NCBI GenBank assembly: GCA_017431825.1
Contig: JAFRKI010000014.1
Coordinates: 62,001-126,000, forward strand
DNA from: Erysipelotrichaceae bacterium
GTDB taxonomy: Bacteria > Bacillota_I > Bacilli_A > Erysipelotrichales > Erysipelotrichaceae
Length of the DNA: 64,000 nt
Reading direction: 5' to 3'
A model generated the notes under the pieces. That model saw only the letters and a list, made by a program, of their open reading frames with translations, had not been told where the DNA came from and searched no databases. Position 1 is the first letter of the stretch; each line of letters opens with the position of its first letter. Below, piece by piece: positions 53,140 through 60,538 of the stretch. The position numbers and the translations under genes were made by a program.

Positions 53140-55475
53140 TGAAAAGAAACGAGAACACAAACAGAAATAAAGGCAAGAAAGCCTTCAGCATCATAACTCT
53201 GATTATGACTGTTTTGGCACACGCAGGGATCATTGCACTGGTAATCGTCTCATACCAGTATTTTGGTCTGGAACTCGGTACGGCTTTGGGTCTGGTTGGT
53301 CTGGTCCTTTGCCTGCTGATCATCGTCGATATCCTGTTCCTGGTCGGTTACCGATTCAAGGACCACAAGATAAAGATAGTCAATTTCATACTGGCTTTAC
53401 TGCTGTTCATATCCAGTGCTTTCGGTTTCTATTATGTTTCCAAGATCAACTCCAATATGAACAACATCATCGACAACAGTGGTACGGATCAGTATGAGAC
53501 CATCGGTGGTGTATTTACATATTATAAGAATAATAGTACGGATAATTACCATGATCTGGAAGATCTGAAATCTGTCAGCAATCTGAAAGTCGGCGTTCTT
53601 TACGATGACGGCATCGGTACCGGAACCCTTGCTTCATCGATCATGGAAGAAAACGACATAAAGGCTAATATAAGTACCTATAACAGTACCGATGAACTGC
53701 TGTCTGCGCTGGTCGGAGAAGACAATGGCGTCGATATTGCGGTTTTCCCGGCATCTTACAGACAGCGTTTATCGTCAGATGAAAACGTCGATTACAGCCA
53801 GTTCCTGGACAATATGATCGATTTCTACTCATTTGAAGAGAAGGTCAAGACCGGTGAAAACGAAAAGGCGAACATCGACTTATCCAGTGAGCCTTTCAAC
53901 ATCCTGCTGATCGGTTTTGCGCCGGAAAACGAGGCCATGACATACGGCCTGGCCGATTCGATCATCGTTGCGACCATCAATCCGCAGACCTTCACCGTAT
54001 CGATGACTTCCATCGCCAGAGACTCTTTCGTGCCGATCACCTGTAACGGCGGAAACAGAGACAAGATAAATGCAGCCCGGGGAACCTCAAGACAGTGCCT
54101 GATGGATACTGTCGGCCAGCTCCTGGACATGGAGATAAACTACTACATGGAAGTCAACTTCCTGGGTGTCGTTCAGATCGTCGATGCGATCGGCGGTATC
54201 AGAGTCAATAATCCGGTCACCTTTATCGGACAGACCGCATCAGGAATCAGAGGCACCTATACCGTAGGTGTTCCGGCAGGCGAAAACGTTCTTCTCAACG
54301 GCGAACAGGCACTGGCTTTCGCCAGAGAAAGACATGCGATGCCTAACGGCGACTTCGACCGTCAGCAGCATCAGCAGGAAGTCATAGCCAAGATAGCCGA
54401 AGGCCTTATCGAACTCAGAGACGTCAATAAGGCACTGGATGTAATGAAGGCAGCCGGCGACAACATGTCGACCAACCTGAGTCTTTCCCAGCTTACAGGC
54501 ATCTTTAATTATCTGGTAAATTCCAAGAACTATACCGGTTTGCCGACGTTCAAGACGATCGATATCAGGAATGTACGTATTACCGGTTATGCATCATGGA
54601 CATATAACTATCCGATGAGACTTCCGTTATGGATATACAAGCTTTATAAAGGCTCTATCCAGGAAGCAAAGGATAATATTGCTGACGTACTGAATAAATA
54701 TAATTACAGCGAGATCGAACAGCTTGGCTACATGAAATTCTTTGCCCAGTATCCTTATTATCGCGGATCTTATTATAGTGCTCACTTTGACGAACCGGAA
54801 GAGCATGAATCGATGCCTGCTTACTATCCGTATCTGACGAAATATACCTTCCAGGAAGCACTGGCCTGGGCCAATAAGAACGGTGTCAGACTCATCGTAA
54901 CGGTCATCAATCCTGGCGATAAAGGATATGATGCCAGTCTGGACGGAATGGTCGTCGATCAGAGCCCTAGACACGGTGCCCTGGTAAGCGAGTATCCGGT
55001 AGGATATGTAACGGTAATGGGCGATCCTGATTACGTACCAGAATACATAGTCGAAGGCTGCAATGACGCCGCATCCTGCAAGGCCTTTGCGGAAGAATAC
55101 GGTATCGAATTCGTATATGCGGACGTCTATACGAGCGATCCGAATAAGGACGGCATGTTCTACGGAACCAACTTCGAGAATGGCGACACCATAAAGAAAG
55201 ATCAGAAGCTGATCATCTATATCTATAAGTATGTAGAATGCGGAGCGAATTCCTCTCTGAATTCCGAGACCGGAGCCTGTGTCTGCAACAGCGGATATCA
55301 ATATGATTCAGAAACAGGAGGATGTTCTTTAATACCGGAACCGACCTGCGGCGCAAATGCCCACAACGAAGGAGGATCCTGCGTCTGTGATGGCGGTTAT
55401 GAAGGAGATCCTTATTCCGGATGTACACTGATCGACCAGGGTGGTGGTGAATCCGGATCTGGTGACGGTAACTAA
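53139..55475 (+). CDS. LytR-CpsA-Psr (LCP) glycan ligase with SBP-like, PASTA-like and EGF-like domains
   Basis: A 778-residue membrane protein. Three helices lie at about 16-38, 45-67 and 78-98. A short solute-binding-like domain follows (about 145-235: LKVGVLYDDGIGTG). The LCP catalytic domain is at about 248-450, with SIARDSFVPITC, DKINAARG, VDAIGGIRVNNPVTF and FARERHAMPNGDFDRQQHQQ. After it come two PASTA-like repeats (about 565-630 and 635-705) and a Cys-rich tail with two CVCxxGY segments resembling EGF-like modules. LCP enzymes attach undecaprenyl-linked polymers to peptidoglycan or protein. A terminator follows at 55486-55508. Confidence 0.9.
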   Translation: MKRNENTNRNKGKKAFSIITLIMTVLAHAGIIALVIVSYQYFGLELGTALGLVGLVLCLLIIVDILFLVGYRFKDHKIKIVNFILALLLFISSAFGFYYVSKINSNMNNIIDNSGTDQYETIGGVFTYYKNNSTDNYHDLEDLKSVSNLKVGVLYDDGIGTGTLASSIMEENDIKANISTYNSTDELLSALVGEDNGVDIAVFPASYRQRLSSDENVDYSQFLDNMIDFYSFEEKVKTGENEKANIDLSSEPFNILLIGFAPENEAMTYGLADSIIVATINPQTFTVSMTSIARDSFVPITCNGGNRDKINAARGTSRQCLMDTVGQLLDMEINYYMEVNFLGVVQIVDAIGGIRVNNPVTFIGQTASGIRGTYTVGVPAGENVLLNGEQALAFARERHAMPNGDFDRQQHQQEVIAKIAEGLIELRDVNKALDVMKAAGDNMSTNLSLSQLTGIFNYLVNSKNYTGLPTFKTIDIRNVRITGYASWTYNYPMRLPLWIYKLYKGSIQEAKDNIADVLNKYNYSEIEQLGYMKFFAQYPYYRGSYYSAHFDEPEEHESMPAYYPYLTKYTFQEALAWANKNGVRLIVTVINPGDKGYDASLDGMVVDQSPRHGALVSEYPVGYVTVMGDPDYVPEYIVEGCNDAASCKAFAEEYGIEFVYADVYTSDPNKDGMFYGTNFENGDTIKKDQKLIIYIYKYVECGANSSLNSETGACVCNSGYQYDSETGGCSLIPEPTCGANAHNEGGSCVCDGGYEGDPYSGCTLIDQGGGESGSGDGN

Positions 55476-55485
55476 GAATATTAAT

Positions 55486-55508
55486 AGACCCGATAATCAA
55501 TCGGGTCT
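55486..55508. terminator. Terminator between LCP and the convergent lipid kinase
   Basis: Nine-bp perfect stem, arms 55486-55494 and 55500-55508, loop 55495-55499, followed by a T run to 55512 that enters the convergent stop codon (55513-55511). Confidence 0.85.
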
Positions 55509-55510
55509 TT

Positions 55511-56404
55511 TTAATTCGATTTATTGATAATACGGATAGCCTTATTGGCACATTTTATGGTGATGTTGTTTGAATCACCGCCGTATTCGCCATCCAGCGT
55601 CCAAGGGATATTGCTGCTGTTTTCGAAGGTGATCTTACTGGCTTTAAAGGACAGTATCAGATCAGACTTGTCCAGCGTTCCCAGCATATAAGATGATATC
55701 TCGCTGAGCTCCTTGACGTCTTTCGGCTCTCTTATCAGCAGGACTTCCAGTTCGCCGTCATCGAGTTTTACTGTCTTGGGATTCAGTTTATAGATACCGC
55801 CGACCGACAGGGTATTGGTGACCATGCCGTAGATGAACTTTCCTTCTATCAGCATGTCATCGTATCTGACCTTCATCTTATAGGCCTTTATCTCCGCCAG
55901 ACTTTTGATGCCTTCCACGAGATATGCCATATGTCCCAGGATGTTCTTGGTATCCTGCGGAGTTGAATAGGAGACTTTCGTGAAAGCACCGAAGGCAGCG
56001 ATATAGACGAAGTATTTGGTATTGAACAGACCTGCGTCATAAGCTACCGGTACACCGCTCGTAACAAGCTCGGCAGCCTTTTCCATGCTCTTGGGAAGTT
56101 TTAATGATGACGCATAATCGTTGGTCGAACCGGCCGGTATGTAGCCGAGATCAGGCAATTTTTCCGCTCCTGATTTCAAGAGGCCGTTTACCACTTCATT
56201 GAGCGTTCCATCACCCCCGGAGCAGATTATGAATTCATATTCGGAGGCATGCTTCTTCACATAGGAAATGGCCTCACCCTGTTTCCTGGTAGGCACTACC
56301 GTCAGGTCATAATCGGCAGCCGCGAAGGTGTTAAGGATATTATAAAGATGGTTTTTGATCTGCATCATGCCGGCATGCGGATTATAGATAAACAGAGTTT
56401 TCAT
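55511..56404 (-). CDS. Diacylglycerol kinase-like lipid kinase (YegS/DgkB family)
   Basis: A 297-residue soluble kinase with the GGDGTLNEVVNGLL nucleotide motif (about residues 63-76), GYIPAGSTNDYASSLKLP and a C-terminal LDGEYGG motif. It would phosphorylate diacylglycerol, recycling the DAG released by LTA-synthase-like enzymes in this window, or a related lipid. ATG 56404 has no ribosome binding site and lies six bases from TATAAT. Confidence 0.88.
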   Translation of the reverse strand: MKTLFIYNPHAGMMQIKNHLYNILNTFAAADYDLTVVPTRKQGEAISYVKKHASEYEFIICSGGDGTLNEVVNGLLKSGAEKLPDLGYIPAGSTNDYASSLKLPKSMEKAAELVTSGVPVAYDAGLFNTKYFVYIAAFGAFTKVSYSTPQDTKNILGHMAYLVEGIKSLAEIKAYKMKVRYDDMLIEGKFIYGMVTNTLSVGGIYKLNPKTVKLDDGELEVLLIREPKDVKELSEISSYMLGTLDKSDLILSFKASKITFENSSNIPWTLDGEYGGDSNNITIKCANKAIRIINKSN

Positions 56405-56416
56405 AAGAACATTATA
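56402..56416 (-). promoter_or_regulatory. -10 element, leaderless promoter for the lipid kinase
   Basis: Minus-strand TATAAT at 56416-56411, six bases, ATG 56404. No Shine-Dalgarno site. On the plus strand, TATAAT 56429-56434 with AAGGAG 56447-56452 serves pduL, a normal leadered promoter beside it. Confidence 0.62.
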
Positions 56417-56459
56417 TAGTAAATGTTATATAATTATAGCGTTAAAAAGGAGAACAATC

Positions 56460-57032
56460 ATGGCGGATAAAGTATTAGTTGAAACAAGTGCAAGGCACGT
56501 TCATGTGACTGACGAACATCTCGAGATCCTCTTCGGCAAGGGCCATACTCTTACCAATAAGAAGGACTTAAGTCAGCCGGGACAGTTTGCCTGTGAAGAA
56601 AAAGTTACCATCGTCGGTCCTAAGGGACAGCTCAAGGCATCCATCCTGGGCCCTACCAGAAAGGCCACTCAGGTCGAACTGTCACTGACCGATGCCAGGA
56701 CGGTAGGTCTTACGGCTGAGATCAGGGAATCCGGTGACATCGCCGGTACGAGCGGTTGCAAGCTCGTCGGTCCTGAAGGCGAAGTAGATATAGAAGAAGG
56801 CGTTATCGCCGCCAAGAGACACATCCATCTCGATCCGGCTACAGCTGAAAAGTTCGGAATCGAAAACGGACAGATCGTATCCATCAAGGTCGAATCCGAA
56901 GCCAGATCGCTGACTTTCGGTGAAGTGGTTGCCAGAGTATCCGAGAAGTTCCTTCCGGCCGTTCACATCGATACCGATGAAGCCAACGCTGCCGGTCTTA
57001 AAGGTGCCGTTGAAGGCGAGATCATCAAATAA
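56460..57032 (+). CDS. pduL: Phosphate propanoyl/acetyltransferase (PduL family)
   Basis: A 190-residue PduL-type phosphotransacylase with two repeated halves. Zn-ligand His clusters are visible in SARHVHVTDEH (about 10-20) and AAKRHIHLDP (about 119-128). It converts acyl-CoA plus phosphate to acyl phosphate and CoA, used for acetate formation where no Pta is present. No microcompartment or propanediol genes lie nearby, so a housekeeping acetate role is more likely. AAGGAG precedes ATG 56460. A terminator follows at about 57032-57055. Confidence 0.92.
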   Translation: MADKVLVETSARHVHVTDEHLEILFGKGHTLTNKKDLSQPGQFACEEKVTIVGPKGQLKASILGPTRKATQVELSLTDARTVGLTAEIRESGDIAGTSGCKLVGPEGEVDIEEGVIAAKRHIHLDPATAEKFGIENGQIVSIKVESEARSLTFGEVVARVSEKFLPAVHIDTDEANAAGLKGAVEGEIIK

Positions 57033-57059
57033 GAGAAGGCTTTTAAGCTTTCTTTTTTT
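57032..57059 (+). terminator. Intrinsic terminator after pduL
   Basis: Imperfect stem with arms 57032-57041 and 57046-57055 (one or two G-T pairs) and T run to 57059. The left arm starts at the last base of the pduL stop codon. Confidence 0.7.
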
Positions 57060-57116
57060 GTATAGTATAATTGTTTTGAAAAACTTTGAGAAAGATCCGT
57101 TTATATAGGAGGAATT

Positions 57117-57842
57117 ATGAAAGTTATCATCACCAAAGATTACGAAGAAGCCAGTGACAAGATGTTTGAAGAAATGAAGGAATTCCTGGTTCCTGGCAAG
57201 GTACTGGGACTGGCCACCGGTTCAAGCCCATTAGGCTTATATGCCAGAATGGTAAAGGACCATAAGGAAAACGGCACATCCTATAAGGATATCAAGACAT
57301 TCAATCTTGACGAATATGTCGGTCTGCCGCTTACTCATCCGGAAAGCTACTATGCTTTCATGCATACAAATCTCTTCGATCAGATCGACATTCCGGAAGA
57401 GAATACGCATGTACCTAGCGGCTTAGGCGAAGACCTCGAAGGTCAGGCTGCTCATTATGAAGAGATGATCAGGGAAAACCCGATCGACATCCAGGTCCTG
57501 GGTATCGGTTCTGACGGCCACATCGCTTTCAATGAACCGGGTACGGACTTCAATTCACTGACGCACGTTACCGATCTGCTGGAACCGACGATCAGAGATA
57601 ATGCCCGATTCTTCGACTTCGATATGGACAAGGTCCCTCATCAGGCCGTAACTCAGGGTATCGCCACTATCTTAAGAGCTAAGAAGATCATTCTGATCGG
57701 TACCGGTGAAAACAAAGCCAAGGCTGTAAAAGCCATGGTCGAAGGTCCGATCACTGAGGAATGCCCGGCTTCCATCCTGCAGAAACACGATAATACCGTC
57801 ATCGTAGTCGATGAAGCTGCAGCCAGCTTATTAAGCAAATAA
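57117..57842 (+). CDS. nagB: Glucosamine-6-phosphate deaminase
   Basis: A 241-residue enzyme that converts GlcN-6-P to fructose-6-P and ammonia. Typical blocks are LGLATGSSPLGLY, FNLDEYVGLPLTHPESY, VLGIGSDGHIAFNEPG and ATILRAKKIILIGTGENKA. The length is typical of Gram-positive NagB. AGGAGG precedes ATG 57117. trxA follows after 9 bases and is probably cotranscribed. It functions with nagA (1398-2540), here separated by about 55 kb. Confidence 0.95.
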   Translation: MKVIITKDYEEASDKMFEEMKEFLVPGKVLGLATGSSPLGLYARMVKDHKENGTSYKDIKTFNLDEYVGLPLTHPESYYAFMHTNLFDQIDIPEENTHVPSGLGEDLEGQAAHYEEMIRENPIDIQVLGIGSDGHIAFNEPGTDFNSLTHVTDLLEPTIRDNARFFDFDMDKVPHQAVTQGIATILRAKKIILIGTGENKAKAVKAMVEGPITEECPASILQKHDNTVIVVDEAAASLLSK

Positions 57843-57851
57843 GGAGAAAAC

Positions 57852-58160
57852 ATGAAGATCGTAGACAGAGAAGAGTTCAATGAACTTAAAAAGGAAGGGA
57901 ATCTGGTAGTAGATTTCTATGCTGACTGGTGCGGCCCATGCAAGATGCTGGGACCGGTCATGGAGACGGTAGCCGAAGATTATCCGGAAGTCACTTTCGT
58001 CAAGGTCAACGTTGACGAAGAGCCGGAACTGGCTGAAAGCTACGGCATCATGTCCATTCCTTCGGTATTTTTCCTCAAAGACGGGGAGATCGTTAAGCAG
58101 TTCCTCGGTCTTCAGCAGGAAAGAAACATCAGAGAAATGCTGGATGAAGCCTATAAATAA
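57852..58160 (+). CDS. trxA: Thioredoxin
   Basis: A 102-residue thioredoxin with the active site WCGPC at residues 26-30, cis-Pro in MSIPSVFFLKDG and no signal peptide, so cytoplasmic. It reduces protein disulfides. GGAG precedes ATG 57852. A terminator follows at 58186-58210. Confidence 0.95.
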   Translation: MKIVDREEFNELKKEGNLVVDFYADWCGPCKMLGPVMETVAEDYPEVTFVKVNVDEEPELAESYGIMSIPSVFFLKDGEIVKQFLGLQQERNIREMLDEAYK

Positions 58161-58185
58161 GGCAGAATCCTTATGAAAAACACAG

Positions 58186-58210
58186 AAAAGAGGATGAAAT
58201 ATCCTCTTTT
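58186..58210 (+). terminator. Intrinsic terminator after nagB-trxA
   Basis: Ten-bp perfect stem, arms 58186-58195 and 58201-58210, loop 58196-58200, with the T run continuing to 58212. Confidence 0.9.
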
Positions 58211-58240
58211 TTATGTGTATAAAAAATCACTTGAAAAGTA

Positions 58241-58279
58241 TTGACAGTCATTTGACCATGTGGTACTATCAAAGTACCA
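58241..58279 (+). promoter_or_regulatory. Promoter and dyad operator of the DUF1836 gene
   Basis: -35 TTGACA 58241-58246, 17-base spacer, -10 TACTAT 58264-58269. A perfect 7-bp dyad (TGGTACT 58261-58267, AGTACCA 58273-58279) covers the -10 and predicted +1. AGGAGG 58279-58284 then leads to ATG 58293. The dyad position is well suited to repression, perhaps by the encoded regulator. A related sequence (GTACTATC) recurs at 58820-58827 before the SPFH gene. Confidence 0.68.
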
Positions 58280-58292
58280 GGAGGTGATGGAT

Positions 58293-58820
58293 ATGGAAAA
58301 GAAGATTCCCGGGACTGATAAGCCTTATATCAGCGACGATGCATTCGGGCAGTTTAAAAAGGCGATAGAACTCACAGACGGTCTGTCGCTGAGCCAGGTA
58401 TGCTCGATAACGGGGCTCGATCCGTTCATCATCCAGAACTGGGTAAAAAGAGGTTATGTGGCAAGGCCGGTGGCTAAAAAGTACCACGAAAAACAGTTTG
58501 CCCGTATCCTCCTGATCAATTCGCTTAAGGAAGCTATGAGAATAGAAGACATAGGCAAATTGATGACGCTTGTCAACGGTGACGTGGAAGACGAAAGCGA
58601 CAACCTTCTGCTTGATGCCGACCTCTACAGTATATTTGCGAAGGCCGTGTATCATCTGGAGGAAGGCAGCGTCGAAGACGTCATCAGACAGGTAATGGAA
58701 TCTGTAAACATGAATGACGACAAGCTGTTTACAGCACTGGAAGTAATGGTAAATGCCTATATTTCCGGTGAGCACAAGAAGATATCCCGAAGATACCTGA
58801 ATGTGCTGGAAACTTACTAG
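58293..58820 (+). CDS. DUF1836 MerR-like DNA-binding protein
   Basis: A 175-residue protein. A helix-turn-helix resembling the MerR fold lies at about 30-62 (SLSQVCSITGLDPFIIQNWVKRGYVARP), followed by FARILLINSLKEAMRIEDIGKLM and a helical C-terminal half. This is the pattern of DUF1836 proteins of Bacillota, function unproven. ATG 58293 is chosen since AGGAGG lies eight bases upstream; ATG 58287 is too close. It is the first gene of the run to EssC and may regulate it. Confidence 0.75.
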   Translation: MEKKIPGTDKPYISDDAFGQFKKAIELTDGLSLSQVCSITGLDPFIIQNWVKRGYVARPVAKKYHEKQFARILLINSLKEAMRIEDIGKLMTLVNGDVEDESDNLLLDADLYSIFAKAVYHLEEGSVEDVIRQVMESVNMNDDKLFTALEVMVNAYISGEHKKISRRYLNVLETY

Positions 58821-58839
58821 TACTATCTAAAGGAGAAAA

Positions 58840-59634
58840 ATGATCAGAGTAAATTCAGTAAAGAAAATCGCGATAGCCGTAATGGTTGCCATCCTGCTGC
58901 TTATCAACGTGCTGGCAAGCGTTACCGTCGTAAAACCTGGTCATACCGGTGTCGTAGTTACAATGGGAAAAGTCGAGGAAAGCGTCCTTCAGGAAGGCTT
59001 CCATCTCAAGATCCCGTTCGTCCAGAAAGTGGTAGAGATCGATAACAGGATCGTCAAGTTAGAGGTGGAGACTGAAGCCTTCTCCAAAGACCTGCAGACT
59101 GTTGAAACCATTCTGGCCGTAAACTACCGTATCGATCCGACAAAATCCTATTATATCTACAAGAACATCGGTTCAGGTTATGAGAACATCCTGATTATTC
59201 CGGCAGTAAATGAAGTATTAAAGGCGATCACTTCAAGATATACCGCCGAAGAATCAGTGGTAAACAGGGTCCTGATCTCTGATGGCCTGGTGGAAGGCCT
59301 GAATGAGAAACTCAATGCCTTCGGTCTCTATATCACCGATGTCAATATCATAAACTATGAGTTCTCAGAGGCTTACATCAATGCCATCGAAGAGAAGCAG
59401 GTAGCCCAGCAGAAGCTGCTTACGGCTGAGACCGAGAAGCAGACTGCCATCACCAAGGCTCAGGCTGAAGCCGAGACCGTCAAGATCAAGGCTGAAGCAG
59501 AAGCCGAGGCCAATAAGATTCTGGCTGATTCCCTCAGCAAGAACGTGATCGAATACAAGAAGATCGAAAAGTGGAACGGTGAACTGCCGACTGTGACCGG
59601 CGGTAACGGTACCATCATCGATCTGAGCGAGTAA
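58840..59634 (+). CDS. SPFH/Band 7 (prohibitin-like) membrane protein
   Basis: A 264-residue protein with an N-terminal membrane helix (about 8-28) and an SPFH domain: VVKPGHTGVVVTMGKVEESVLQEGFH, IDNRIVKLEVETEAFSKD, TVETILAVNYRID. Residues about 185-235 form a long Ala/Glu/Lys-rich coiled coil. SPFH proteins form membrane-associated rings and organise microdomains. AAAGGAG precedes the ATG. Twenty bases after the DUF1836 gene. A role in supporting the secretion system is inferred from position only. Confidence 0.88.
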   Translation: MIRVNSVKKIAIAVMVAILLLINVLASVTVVKPGHTGVVVTMGKVEESVLQEGFHLKIPFVQKVVEIDNRIVKLEVETEAFSKDLQTVETILAVNYRIDPTKSYYIYKNIGSGYENILIIPAVNEVLKAITSRYTAEESVVNRVLISDGLVEGLNEKLNAFGLYITDVNIINYEFSEAYINAIEEKQVAQQKLLTAETEKQTAITKAQAEAETVKIKAEAEAEANKILADSLSKNVIEYKKIEKWNGELPTVTGGNGTIIDLSE

Positions 59635-59640
59635 AAAAGA

Positions 59641-59678
59641 CAGGTATCAGGGCCCATCAGGGCCCTGACCCATACCTG
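59641..59678 (+). promoter_or_regulatory. Long GC-rich hairpin between the SPFH gene and small ORFs
   Basis: Outer stem CAGGTA 59641-59646 with TACCTG 59673-59678; inner 9-bp stem TCAGGGCCC 59647-59655 with GGGCCCTGA 59660-59668; loop 59656-59659. No T-tract follows on the plus strand, so it is not a plus-strand terminator. On the minus strand it is followed by a run of six Ts. It may stabilise or partly terminate the mRNA. Confidence 0.6.
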
Positions 59679-59694
59679 CGGAAGGAGAATTATT

Positions 59695-59883
59695 ATGAAA
59701 GATGTACAGCTCTACAGAGTAAAAGGAAAAAAGGGATTTGCCTCCACGACCTTTGAAAACAGCGAGGAATGCATCTTCGAAATGGCCGCCAAGGGCTATT
59801 CCTGCGTAGGTTATGTGCCTATTAGAGTAGAAGGATACGGCATGATAACCGAGTATGATCTGATATTTGTAAAGGAGGTATAG
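59695..59883 (+). CDS. Small soluble protein, DUF4177-like
   Basis: A 62-residue protein without membrane helix. The plan (beta strand VQLYRVKGKKGF, then ECIFEMAAKGYSCVGYVPI, then EYDLIFVKEV) resembles the DUF4177 family of small beta-rich proteins, an assignment by eye. GGAAGGAG precedes ATG 59695. The next gene's ribosome binding site lies in its last codons (AAAGGAGG), so expression is coupled. Confidence 0.6.
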   Translation: MKDVQLYRVKGKKGFASTTFENSEECIFEMAAKGYSCVGYVPIRVEGYGMITEYDLIFVKEV

Positions 59884-59886
59884 AAA

Positions 59887-60075
59887 ATGATGATGATCTT
59901 ATTTGCGATCCTTGTTTTCCCGGCATTCTTCCTGGTCGGTATGGCAGCGCTCTTCCTGCTTGGACTCTTTATGGTCATCATACCGTTTATCTGGAAAAGC
60001 CTGCTGTTTGCCCTGGTAATGACTGCGATCTGCCGTCGGGTGTGCAGGGACAGGCTCCTGAGACAGGTGGTATAG
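59887..60075 (+). CDS. Small two-helix membrane protein
   Basis: A 62-residue hydrophobic protein, MMMILFAILVFPAFFLVGMA onwards, with two predicted helices (about 2-28 and 33-48) and a basic C terminus (CRRVCRDRLLRQ). AAAGGAGG precedes ATG 59887. Unknown family. One of three very small membrane proteins in a row before the WXG100 genes. Confidence 0.55.
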   Translation: MMMILFAILVFPAFFLVGMAALFLLGLFMVIIPFIWKSLLFALVMTAICRRVCRDRLLRQVV

Positions 60076-60079
60076 ATCG

Positions 60080-60277
60080 ATGCTTACATTATTTATCCTG
60101 ATATGCGTATTCAAGCTAAGCTTCCGGATCATGGGCCTGGCAGTTAGAGCAATGCTGTTCTTTCTGGCGCTGACCTCCCGGTTCATCTGGAAAGGCCTAC
60201 TGCTGGCAGTTGCCGGCTGCGGCATGATCCTGATGTTTATCGTAGGTGGAATATTTATGGGGCTGAAAAAGGCCTGA
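60080..60277 (+). CDS. Small two-helix membrane protein
   Basis: A 65-residue hydrophobic protein, two or three helices (LTLFILICVFKLSFRIMGLA, then MLFFLALTSRF and LLLAVAGCGMILMFIVGGIF). It contains an FIWKGLLLA segment resembling FIWKSLLFA of the preceding protein, so the two may be related. AGGTGG overlaps the previous stop region. Unknown function. Confidence 0.55.
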   Translation: MLTLFILICVFKLSFRIMGLAVRAMLFFLALTSRFIWKGLLLAVAGCGMILMFIVGGIFMGLKKA

Positions 60278-60307
60278 AAACGGGTAAAATGTAATTGAGG
60301 TGATGCC

Positions 60308-60451
60308 ATGAACAACAAGAAAACCATAAGTCTGGCCATAATCCTGCTTATCGTATCATTCTTCTTTAATCCGCCGATGATGTTTCTCATCATTGCGCTG
60401 GCGCTGGTGATTCTGGCCTATGTGTTCCTGAACGGAAGATTCAGGAAGTAA
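60308..60451 (+). CDS. Small membrane protein of 47 residues
   Basis: Opens MNNKKTISLAIILLIVSFFF and ends NGRFRK, two short helices (about 6-20 and 25-42) around an NPP turn. GAGGTGA precedes ATG 60308. A terminator follows at 60476-60500. The function is unknown; the clean ribosome binding site and length suggest it is a real gene. Confidence 0.55.
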   Translation: MNNKKTISLAIILLIVSFFFNPPMMFLIIALALVILAYVFLNGRFRK

Positions 60452-60475
60452 AACGGTTTTTAAAAAACAATACAG

Positions 60476-60500
60476 AAAATCCTAATTAATTTAGGATTTT
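60476..60500 (+). terminator. Intrinsic terminator before the WXG100 genes
   Basis: Ten-bp perfect stem, arms 60476-60485 and 60491-60500, loop 60486-60490, followed by TTGTTTTTT. It separates the small-protein genes from esx genes, so the latter probably have their own promoter or depend on readthrough. Confidence 0.88.
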
Positions 60501-60538
60501 TTGTTTTTTCAGGCAATAAAGAAGTAGGAGGTAAAAAC

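Noticed and set aside
54627-55301. 224-codon minus-strand open frame
   Set aside because: Antisense to the PASTA-like and Cys-rich part of the LCP gene; no supporting signal.
58302-58312. TTCCCGGGA as a Noc binding site
   Set aside because: Matches only the centre of the Bacillus Noc site and lies in coding sequence; one such match is expected by chance.
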